This document shows, one piece after another, positions 10,995 through 16,794 of a stretch of 16,794 nucleotides of DNA. A model generated the notes under the pieces. That model did not search any database. It was not told the DNA's origin and saw nothing but the letters and a program-made list of their open reading frames with translations. Both the position numbers and the translations under genes were made by a program. Numbering within the stretch: position 1 is the stretch's first letter; every line of letters starts with the position of its first letter. This DNA is from an uncultured Bacilli bacterium (GTDB taxonomy: Bacteria; Bacillota_I; Bacilli_A; RF39; UBA660): assembly GCA_910583745.1 (NCBI GenBank), contig CAJTZC010000027.1:1-16794 (forward strand), read 5' to 3'.

Positions 10995-12644
10995 ATGAGG
11001 AAACAAGATAAAAATAAAAATTACAGTGCGATAAGTGTACGCGATATGACCATTTATGAAATCGATTGGAAGACTGTTTCAAAATTATCGCTCGAGGAAC
11101 GAAAAAATTATTTTAAAAACTTATGCACTTTAATAATTCGTGAACCAGTCACTAAACCAGTTAAAGTATGGCTGGAGAATAGGTATTATGTGGTAAATGC
11201 TCACAATCAAGAGGTTTTGGAAGAGGCTTATCAAAAATATAAAGACGCATGTTTAGCTTTAGCCGAATATACGATAGAAGATTCTTCTTTCGATGTCGAT
11301 TGGGCAGCTGTAAAATCTTTATCTCTGAGCAAACGAGTCGTTTTTTTAGAGAAAATGCTCAAAGATATCGAAAAAATGCCTCTCGTAGATACATGTGTCT
11401 TACAAGATGGCCAAACTTTTCACATCATTAATAGACGCGATAAAGCTCTATATGTTTATTGTCTATCAATTTTAAAAGACGCTCAAAACGGTGTCGATAC
11501 TTTTGCAAAGGATACTTCAAAGTATAAAAAGAAACCGAAAACGAAGAAACCTAAAAAAGAAAAGAAGGATTTCTTGGCTGGTATAAAAAAACAGTGGCAA
11601 GAGTCTTCCGAGAGAAGAAGAGCGAAGAAAGAAGCTCGTGTGAAGAAGAACTACGGTGGTCTAATTGGTTTCACCTCTATTTTGGTCGGTGCAGCGATGT
11701 TGGCTGGCTATGTTGTCAATTCGGGAGCTTTGGAAAAATTGTTAGATGGAAAGAATAAAGAAAAAGGGAAAAATCCGAAAGAGGCCATTGAGGATATGAT
11801 TACGAATCCAATGGTCAAACGAAATAGTGAAGAATTTATTGAAGAGTTAGAAAGAGCTTCGGAGCAAAGACTGGAAGAACTTTACAATGCAGAAGCAAAA
11901 GAACCCGATAATCGAAGCTTTAGGGAAAAACTTTTGGACGAGTATCTCGAGGAATATTGTCTCTACTTCAATATGGACAGTACAAAAGCCATCGAGATTG
12001 CTCGGACTTTAACTCACGATTATGAAGATTCTTTCTTAGATGCCATCGGAAATTGTCTTTACGATTTGAGCGACGACGAAGCTGCAGCTATGATTTTTAC
12101 TTATCTTTTAAGTAGAGATGAATTGACTACAAAACTCGGCAACTTCGGTATGACTAAAGAGAGTCTATTTATCTCAGACGAAGTTGTAAACTATGACCCA
12201 GATGAAATGCTCGTATTGAGAAATGGTGAATCTTTCTGGGAATTCTTGGGTAGAACGAGCGATTTACTCAGAATGGATAAAAACTATTCTCTCGCGATTG
12301 CTTATACGATTGCAGGATTGGATGGAAATCCAGGCTTCGACAATAACAATAACTTCAGCGGTTTAAAAGACGCCGATGGACAATTCATCGTGTATCCTTC
12401 TGCAGAAGCAGGCATCATATCTTATCTCATCGGTTTAAAACAGTACGAAGAAAAAAATGTCTGTTCTTTAGAAGAACTCTCTGGATTGTATGTCAATGGA
12501 GACAGAGAAAAACCTAGTGAACAGTGGATTGCAAGTGTCAACTATTTCTACGATCACATTTTGAATAATCCCACTGAATTTTTTGAAGGTTCTATGGAAC
12601 AAGCAGATAAAGTTTTACAATTGGAAGAAACAACGCACAATTAG
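10995..12644 (+). CDS. 549-aa paralog of the preceding protein, catalytic Glu lost (putative pseudoenzyme)
   Basis: It has the same plan as its neighbour: paired N-terminal units (20-90 and 98-168), a very Lys-rich linker (172-218), one membrane helix (221-242), a helical module (312-392, with DEYLEEYCLYFNMDSTKAI matching DEYFKEYCVYFNLDCEQII) and a C-terminal GH73-like region (408-525). From the shared YSLA motif to NN(Y/F) the two proteins align without a gap. The Glu616 position of the first protein is Ile439 here (AYTIAGLDG in place of CLHETWRGT), and GTS has become GNP. The fold marks NNNNFSGLKD and YPSAEAG remain. The DnaB/DnaD-like insertion is absent. It may bind glycan without cutting, or act as a partner or regulator of the first protein. 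It has its own promoter, SD and terminator. Start ATG 10995. Confidence 0.75.
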   Translation: MRKQDKNKNYSAISVRDMTIYEIDWKTVSKLSLEERKNYFKNLCTLIIREPVTKPVKVWLENRYYVVNAHNQEVLEEAYQKYKDACLALAEYTIEDSSFDVDWAAVKSLSLSKRVVFLEKMLKDIEKMPLVDTCVLQDGQTFHIINRRDKALYVYCLSILKDAQNGVDTFAKDTSKYKKKPKTKKPKKEKKDFLAGIKKQWQESSERRRAKKEARVKKNYGGLIGFTSILVGAAMLAGYVVNSGALEKLLDGKNKEKGKNPKEAIEDMITNPMVKRNSEEFIEELERASEQRLEELYNAEAKEPDNRSFREKLLDEYLEEYCLYFNMDSTKAIEIARTLTHDYEDSFLDAIGNCLYDLSDDEAAAMIFTYLLSRDELTTKLGNFGMTKESLFISDEVVNYDPDEMLVLRNGESFWEFLGRTSDLLRMDKNYSLAIAYTIAGLDGNPGFDNNNNFSGLKDADGQFIVYPSAEAGIISYLIGLKQYEEKNVCSLEELSGLYVNGDREKPSEQWIASVNYFYDHILNNPTEFFEGSMEQADKVLQLEETTHN

Positions 12645-12656
12645 GTGTGTTGTTTT
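12629..12656 (+). terminator. Terminator of the second hydrolase-like paralog
   Basis: A 10-bp stem (12629-12638 with 12645-12654, one G-U) spans the end of the gene, but the T-tract is short (TTTTCT), so read-through into the next gene is possible. Confidence 0.6.
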
Positions 12657-12715
12657 CTATACATAGAGTTTACTCTCGCTAGGCAGTATTCCTTTTTAAA
12701 AATTCTTTTTTGATT

Positions 12716-12721
12716 TATAAT
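12716..12721 (+). promoter_or_regulatory. Possible -10 element before the VTT-family gene
   Basis: TATAAT at 12716-12721 is perfect, but the expected -35 is only TTTTTA (12693-12698). The implied start would fall at the SD itself, so the call is tentative. Confidence 0.3.
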
Positions 12722-12740
12722 AAGAATAGGAGAGGGTGTC

Positions 12741-13331
12741 ATGCAAGAACTGTTTTTGCAAATCGATGCGTTTATTTCTTTTGTACTCGATTCTTTAGGA
12801 ATATATGGGCCGGTACTCGGTTGTTTTCTCATACTTGTAGAATCTATTCTTCCGATGTTACCACTCTCTGTGTTTATCACTTTAAATTTTTATACGTTCG
12901 GTCATCTGTTGGGGTTTGTCATTTCCTATATCTTGACAGTAATGGGGTGTAATTTAGCATTTTATCTTTCGCGACGCGTCTTGCGAGGAAGATTCGCTTA
13001 TTTGGTCAAACGGTTCGATAAAAATAGAGCTTTAAAGTTGGTCGAGAAATTTCCCTCTATAAAGCTTTCGCATCTCGTGACGATTTTGGCATTTCCGTTC
13101 ACACCTGCGTTTTTGATAAATATCTTTGGCGGCGTCAGCGAAATGAGCCACGGAAAATTTTTCTTGGCTACGGCTCTCGCGAAACCTTTTATGGTATATT
13201 TTTGGGGTTTCTTAGGAGTGACTCTTTTAGACAGTTTGACGCATCCCGAGTATCTCATTAAAGTGTTGTTTTTGGTCGTCGGCGCCTATGTATTAAGTTC
13301 TGTTGTGAATAAAAAGTTCGATTTAGATTAG
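12741..13331 (+). CDS. VTT/DedA-superfamily membrane protein (TVP38/TMEM64-like)
   Basis: This is a 196-residue polytopic inner-membrane protein. A hydrophobic N-terminal helix is followed by VESILPMLPLSV, the glutamate-proline motif of the VTT (SNARE-associated Golgi) domain. Then come a hydrophobic pair around MGCNLAFYLSRR, a cytoplasmic basic segment (RFDKNRALKLVEKF), and the re-entrant-like segment TILAFPFTPAFLINIFGGVSEM, typical of the TVP38/TMEM64 branch (a Pro-rich loop followed by G-x-S/T-x-M). It ends with two more hydrophobic helices. Known members move or scramble lipids, or affect membrane potential and envelope homeostasis; the substrate cannot be told here. AGGAGAGGG (12728-12736) precedes the ATG. 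rmuC begins 11 bp after its stop, so the two are probably co-transcribed. Confidence 0.8.
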   Translation: MQELFLQIDAFISFVLDSLGIYGPVLGCFLILVESILPMLPLSVFITLNFYTFGHLLGFVISYILTVMGCNLAFYLSRRVLRGRFAYLVKRFDKNRALKLVEKFPSIKLSHLVTILAFPFTPAFLINIFGGVSEMSHGKFFLATALAKPFMVYFWGFLGVTLLDSLTHPEYLIKVLFLVVGAYVLSSVVNKKFDLD

Positions 13332-13342
13332 GAGTAAATTTT

Positions 13343-14422
13343 ATGGAGTATTTGACTGTCGGGTTGCTCATCATAGCAATCCTCTTGCTTGTCGTATTGC
13401 TTTTCAAAAGGGGCGACAATTTGAATTTGGTGGATAGAATCAGTTCTCTCGAGAAGAATGTCACGAAAGAATTGGGAGATTTTAAATACGATTTTAGTGC
13501 TGCTCTAAAGGATGATTTCGATAGACAGGGGCTCGTTTTAGAGAAGAGACTTCACCTCATCAACGAGAAAGTCAACGAGAGATTGGACGTCAATTTTGAG
13601 AGAACGAACAAGACCTTCGCGAATGTTCTCGAGAGATTGGGAAAGATTGATGAAGCCCAAAAGAAAATCGATGGTCTTTCGACAGACATCGTCAGTCTGC
13701 AATCGATTCTCACAGACAAGAAAACGCGAGGCATTTTTGGCGAGACAAACTTGGCAATCATTCTTTCCAGTATCTTTGGCGAAAAAAACGACTCGATTTA
13801 TAGATTGCAGTATGGGCTTTCCAATGGAAATATCGTCGATGCCATTCTCTTCGCGCCCAAACCTCTCGGGACGATTGGAATCGACTCGAAGTTCCCTTTG
13901 GAGCATTATGAAATCATGTGCGATAGAAATCTCACTCGAGGCGAGAGAGAAGAAGCGTTCAAACTGTTTAAAGTCGACGTAAAGAAACATATCGATGCGA
14001 TTGCTTCTAAGTACATCATTCGAGACGAGACTTCGAGCCAAGCCATCATGTTTTTACCCGCGGAAGCAATCTTCGCGGAGATAAACGCTTATCACCAAGA
14101 TTTATTGAACTATGCCTATAAAAAGAGAGTATGGATAACGAGTCCGACCACTCTCATGAGTACACTCACCATCATCAGCATGATTATTAAAGACATGGAA
14201 AGGGATAAATATGCTCAGATTATTCACGATGAGCTCGCTAAACTGAGTGTCGAGTTCGGCCGATATAAAGAGAGATGGGACCACTTGGCAAAGTCTATCG
14301 AGACTGTCAATAAAGACGTACTCTCCATCTATACGACGACCGATAAGATTACGAAGAGGTTCGAAAGCATCAACAATGTCGAGATAAAGAACGACCATTT
14401 AATAGAAAATCGCGAGGAGTAA
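13343..14422 (+). CDS. rmuC: DNA recombination protein RmuC family
   Basis: RmuC proteins are membrane-tethered, predicted nuclease-fold proteins that limit inversions and other rearrangements at repeats. This one has 359 residues: a membrane helix (4-21), a coiled coil (30-125) and the conserved core. The core shows KKTRGIFGETNL (126-137, family form KTRGxWGE), VDAILF, IDSKFPLEHY (180-189), AIMFLPAEAIFAEI and WITSPTTLMSTLTII, all RmuC hallmarks. The tail is another coiled coil. The usual Trp in RGxWGE is Phe here. AGGAG (13330-13334) lies 8 nt before the ATG and overlaps the stop of the preceding VTT gene. Its last 24 bp overlap the convergent ylbJ-like gene, and no terminator is visible behind it. 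Confidence 0.92.
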   Translation: MEYLTVGLLIIAILLLVVLLFKRGDNLNLVDRISSLEKNVTKELGDFKYDFSAALKDDFDRQGLVLEKRLHLINEKVNERLDVNFERTNKTFANVLERLGKIDEAQKKIDGLSTDIVSLQSILTDKKTRGIFGETNLAIILSSIFGEKNDSIYRLQYGLSNGNIVDAILFAPKPLGTIGIDSKFPLEHYEIMCDRNLTRGEREEAFKLFKVDVKKHIDAIASKYIIRDETSSQAIMFLPAEAIFAEINAYHQDLLNYAYKKRVWITSPTTLMSTLTIISMIIKDMERDKYAQIIHDELAKLSVEFGRYKERWDHLAKSIETVNKDVLSIYTTTDKITKRFESINNVEIKNDHLIENREE

Positions 14423-15241
14423 AAACGGCAGCGAGGCCACAAGGCGGCCCAGGAGAAAGTATCTGTAAGAGAGGTCTGTCCCTTCGAGGATACTTTTTAT
14501 CTGGGTGTGAATGCTGAAGCCGGCGAATTGACAAGCGAAGGTAAACCACCAAAAGTTCGAACCAGCTAGACGGATGATGGCAAGTGCATTCGTCATCTCG
14601 AATAGAGAGCTTACGAAAATAGAATCGAGATGGTAGATTTTCAGAAGTGTATTCATGATGCTGTAGACGACGACGATTCCCAAAACCAATACGAGTACGG
14701 AGAACGATTTCGATATCGAATTTTCGAGAACTTGGGAAAACGGTTGAGGTTCACGGGTAGCTTCTCGAGAGGCTCTATCTCGAAATTTCGGTCGAAATAG
14801 CAGAAAGTTCATAAAGTTCATCGCATAAAGACATCCTAAGACTGCGAAGGCAAATTTTAAATTCGGCGCAATAGCTAGGATGAATAAGGGATTGGGCGAG
14901 TAAGCGAAGGTAAGCAAGTATTCTCCTAAGTCCTTCGAAATAGAGCCTGATTGGTAGAATTCTTTGATATACTTCGCATTCCCAGGTGTTCCTCCTATCA
15001 AAGAAATTAATACTAACATGACGCTGTTCGTCTTAAATAGATAAAAAAGGTTCCTCGATAGACCACAGTTTATTGCTAAATCTAAAAGTATATAGAGGGG
15101 AAGCATCGATGGGACGAGGTTTTTGAACCACAAATTGCAAGAATCGATGACAGAACTCTTTATATCTTTGGAAAACAGCAGGATGGAAGCGAAAACGGCG
15201 AGTAAAACCAAAAGGAGTAAATTGTCTTTAAATTTTTTCAT
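14399..15241 (-). CDS. ylbJ: YlbJ-like integral membrane protein (Gate-domain family)
   Basis: This is a 280-residue polytopic protein with an N-terminal helix (6-23), LWFKNLVPSMLPLYIL (37-52), GGTPGNAKYIKE (83-94), TFAYSPNPLFILAIA (111-125) and further helices. YlbJ of Bacillus has the same order: a helix with VPSLFPF, then a small-residue GxPxGAK loop, then NSPNPLFI. Family members have a nucleoside-recognition (Gate) domain; YlbJ is needed for spore cortex formation, but homologues occur in non-sporulating Bacilli and the transported ligand is unknown. The neighbouring divergent ylbL supports the name, as the two are near neighbours in Bacillus. ATG 15241 is chosen over TTG 15244. No SD is visible upstream, which is unusual in this window. 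The end overlaps rmuC. Confidence 0.72.
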   Translation of the reverse strand: MKKFKDNLLLLVLLAVFASILLFSKDIKSSVIDSCNLWFKNLVPSMLPLYILLDLAINCGLSRNLFYLFKTNSVMLVLISLIGGTPGNAKYIKEFYQSGSISKDLGEYLLTFAYSPNPLFILAIAPNLKFAFAVLGCLYAMNFMNFLLFRPKFRDRASREATREPQPFSQVLENSISKSFSVLVLVLGIVVVYSIMNTLLKIYHLDSIFVSSLFEMTNALAIIRLAGSNFWWFTFACQFAGFSIHTQIKSILEGTDLSYRYFLLGRLVASLPFLLLAIFY

Positions 15242-15295
15242 CAATAAAATATATGAGAATTTTTAAAAAATTTCACATATTTTACACCGTAAACG

Positions 15296-15304
15296 TGTTA
15301 TAAT
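15296..15304 (+). promoter_or_regulatory. Extended -10 promoter of ylbL
   Basis: TGT-TATAAT (15296-15304) is an ideal extended -10; no convincing -35 lies 16-18 bp upstream. It is in the 94-bp gap shared with the divergent ylbJ-like gene. Confidence 0.65.
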
Positions 15305-15335
15305 ATAGTATAGGTTTGCGAAAGAGAGTGATATT

Positions 15336-16400
15336 GTGTTAAAAAAAACAGAGAAGGAAGATTTTCATGCTCTAGAGGACATCAAAATCCCTCAGAAGAA
15401 GAACGTAGTAGAAAAAGTCGTCGATTATTTTAAAGACGAGTGGAAGTTTTTAGTATTTTTGGCTCTTCTCATTTTCGGTTTGACTTACGAATTTCCTTAT
15501 GCGATTTACAAGCCAGGTGGTTCCATCAATATGAGCGATAGGGTCGAGGGAGACAACATGTACGATGAAAAAGGTTCTCTCAGTATGACGTATGTCAGTG
15601 TAGTGCGAGGGACAGCACCGTTTCTCTTGGTGTCGTTTTTGAATTCGAATTGGGACGTCGTGCCTACGAAGGATATTACATACGACGATGCCGATTTAGA
15701 TGAGACGTTAGAAATCGATAAAATATATATGAAAGAAGCCATCAGTAATGCCGAATATGTCGCTTACGATAGAGCGAACATTCGATATGTAGAAAAGGAG
15801 AAGCACAGTGTCGTCACTTATGTCAGTAAGGACGCGAAGACAAAGTTAAAATATGGAGACGAAATCGTCTCTATAGACGGAAGGGATTATACGACTCTTT
15901 TGGAATTTCAAAACTATGTCAGCGCGAAGAAACCGGGCGACGAGGTTCGAATTGAATATATTCGCGAGGGAGACAATGCTGTCGATGTCGTCACTTTAAT
16001 CGATGTCGAAGGAAAAGCGAAGGTTGGTTTAAGCATCGCAACGATTTCTGACTTCGAAACAGATTTCGATATCGATATTAAAACGAAAGAGAGCGAATCC
16101 GGACCGTCGGGTGGGTTCATTACAGCTCTTGCCATCTATAACCGCATCACAGAAGAAGATTTGACTAAGGGAAAAACGATTATGGGGACGGGGACCATCG
16201 ACCGAGACGGGGTCGTAGGAGAAATCGGAGGAGTAAAATATAAACTGTTGGGCGCGGTGCGAAAAGGAGCAGAAGTGTTCCTATGTCCAGAAGAAAATTA
16301 TGAAGAGGCTCTGAAAGTAAAAAAAGAGAACGAGTTGGATATCGTACTTCTAAGTGCTAAAACGTTCGACGAAGCACTCCAAAAACTCGCCGAATTATAG
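15336..16400 (+). CDS. ylbL: Membrane-anchored PDZ/Lon-type serine protease YlbL
   Basis: This protein has 354 residues with a GTG start (15336) and a weak SD (AAAGAGAG, 15320-15327). It has a short basic cytoplasmic N-terminus, one membrane helix (about 37-56) and an outer alpha/beta region. A PDZ domain follows at about 150-225 (LKYGDEIVSIDGRDY, KKPGDEVRIEYIREG), then a C-terminal Lon-type protease domain. The Ser-Lys dyad is Ser258 in ESGPSGGF and Lys303 in GGVKYKLLGAVRKGAE, aligned by the second Lys of the E. coli Lon GGLKEK motif. KGKTIMGTGTIDRDGVVGEIGG is typical. In Bacillus, YlbL is a membrane protease linked to DNA-damage checkpoint recovery through degradation of the cell-division inhibitor YneA; whether the same target exists here is not visible. 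A terminator follows immediately. Confidence 0.92.
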   Translation: MLKKTEKEDFHALEDIKIPQKKNVVEKVVDYFKDEWKFLVFLALLIFGLTYEFPYAIYKPGGSINMSDRVEGDNMYDEKGSLSMTYVSVVRGTAPFLLVSFLNSNWDVVPTKDITYDDADLDETLEIDKIYMKEAISNAEYVAYDRANIRYVEKEKHSVVTYVSKDAKTKLKYGDEIVSIDGRDYTTLLEFQNYVSAKKPGDEVRIEYIREGDNAVDVVTLIDVEGKAKVGLSIATISDFETDFDIDIKTKESESGPSGGFITALAIYNRITEEDLTKGKTIMGTGTIDRDGVVGEIGGVKYKLLGAVRKGAEVFLCPEENYEEALKVKKENELDIVLLSAKTFDEALQKLAEL

Positions 16401-16422
16401 AGAAAAAAATCTCTCTTTTTTT
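16399..16422 (+). terminator. Terminator of ylbL
   Basis: AGAGA (16399-16403), A-rich loop, TCTCT (16410-16414), then a T7 run to 16422. The stem is weak but the placement at the stop codon is right. Confidence 0.6.
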
Positions 16423-16430
16423 CGTGAAAA

Positions 16431-16464
16431 CAAAAAAGAAGCTGCACCCCCTGAGGGCAGCTTC
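16431..16464 (-). terminator. Minus-strand rho-independent terminator
   Basis: GAAGCTGC (16464-16457) pairs with GCAGCTTC (16445-16438), then T6 on the minus strand. On the plus strand the stem is followed by A, not T, so it works only for minus-strand transcription. Confidence 0.75.
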
Positions 16465-16537
16465 ATAAAAAAGAATAAAAAGGGGTTGGCTAGTGTGATA
16501 CTAGCACCAATTCGCCTTCGTAAAGTGAATTGGTAGT
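16431..16537 (-). ncRNA. Putative structured small RNA, three hairpins, about 105 nt
   Basis: A minus-strand promoter points to a start near 16537. Hairpin 1 has an 8-bp stem (16534-16527 with 16513-16506) and extra inner pairs. Hairpin 2 has a 6-bp stem (16505-16500 with 16494-16489) and adjoins hairpin 1 with no gap, so the two could stack. An unpaired C-rich and T-rich linker follows. Hairpin 3 (16464-16457 with 16445-16438, extended by CC/GG) is followed by TTTTTT (16437-16432) and ends the RNA. ACCCC in the linker (16486-16482) can pair with GGGGT in the terminator loop (16450-16446), a possible pseudoknot. No useful reading frame is present. I cannot match it to tmRNA, 6S, SRP or RNase P RNA. 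Confidence 0.6.
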
Positions 16538-16541
16538 TCAT

Positions 16542-16602
16542 ATATTAATGGAAAGTGATAATAAAGTCAACACTTTTTTTCATTTTTTTGAAAGTTTTTT
16601 TT
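16542..16602 (-). promoter_or_regulatory. Minus-strand promoter with upstream A-tracts, for the small RNA
   Basis: TTGACT (16570-16565), 17 bp, TAATAT (16547-16542). On the minus strand three A-runs (16580-16574, 16589-16583, 16602-16595) lie just upstream of the -35 like an UP element, as seen at stable-RNA promoters. Confidence 0.65.
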
Positions 16603-16794
16603 GTGGTCAAAAATTGAGCAAAACGAGAACCCAAAAAAGTGCCGAATAAGAGAGGATTAGAAGACAAAAAATTGAGTATATTTATAAATAATGTAGAAAT
16701 GTAAATGATGTGAGACCAAATTTTTGAAAAAAGTCAAAATAAGTCGAATATCGTATTTTTCTTTTGAGGTTAGTTATAAGAGAAATTCAAAAGG
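16603..16794. other. AT-rich stretch, nothing identified
   Basis: I see no open frame with an SD, no RNA fold and no repeat of note in these 192 bases. It probably leads to the next gene beyond the window. Confidence 0.5.

Overview
The window looks like a chromosomal segment of a low-GC Bacillota bacterium, probably class Bacilli on the branch near Erysipelotrichia, RF39 and Mollicutes. The tRNA-Glu closely resembles the Bacillus one. There is a gatCAB operon, which is used where Gln-tRNA is made by amidating Glu-tRNA(Gln). GatA carries a Gly-Asp-Ser catalytic loop that I recall from Mollicutes proteins. A ylbJ-like/ylbL gene pair is present. Sigma-A promoters of the TTGACA-17-TATAAT type and Shine-Dalgarno (SD) sites are strong and regular. 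All large genes use TGG for Trp and none needs read-through of TGA, so the standard bacterial code fits better than code 4. A putative peptidoglycan hydrolase suggests a walled cell.

Bases 1-2300 form an AT-rich, accessory-looking left end. It holds the tail of a gene, a 47-aa membrane peptide, two related small-RNA loci (about 410-745 and 895-1095) and a coiled-coil membrane protein. Each RNA locus has a minus-strand transcript whose 5' and 3' ends pair over 22-24 bp, an SD site facing a complementary CCTC(C/T) segment, and a convergent plus-strand promoter that would make an antisense RNA over the 3' end. Locus 1 encodes a 30-aa basic-hydrophobic peptide. Together this is the architecture of a type I toxin-antitoxin module. 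Locus 2 keeps the RNA scaffold with different but still complementary stem sequences and has lost the peptide.

Bases 2400-8527 are mostly housekeeping: an unrecognised 423-aa protein, tRNA-Glu(UUC), a short M3-type metallopeptidase with a TTG start, and gatC-gatA-gatB. Bases 8540-12656 hold two tandem paralogous single-pass membrane proteins, each with its own promoter and terminator. Both have two copies of an N-terminal unit of about 70 residues, a basic linker, one membrane segment, a conserved helical module and a C-terminal GH73-like glucosaminidase fold. The first keeps the catalytic-type Glu and carries an insertion resembling the DnaB/DnaD replication-initiation domain. The second lacks both, so it looks like a pseudoenzyme.

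Bases 12700-16430 contain a VTT/DedA-type membrane protein followed closely by rmuC. A ylbJ-like gene converges on rmuC with a 24-bp overlap and diverges from the Lon/PDZ protease gene ylbL. Beyond ylbL, a minus-strand promoter with upstream A-tracts drives a short three-hairpin RNA of about 105 nt with its own terminator. The last 190 bases show nothing I can identify.
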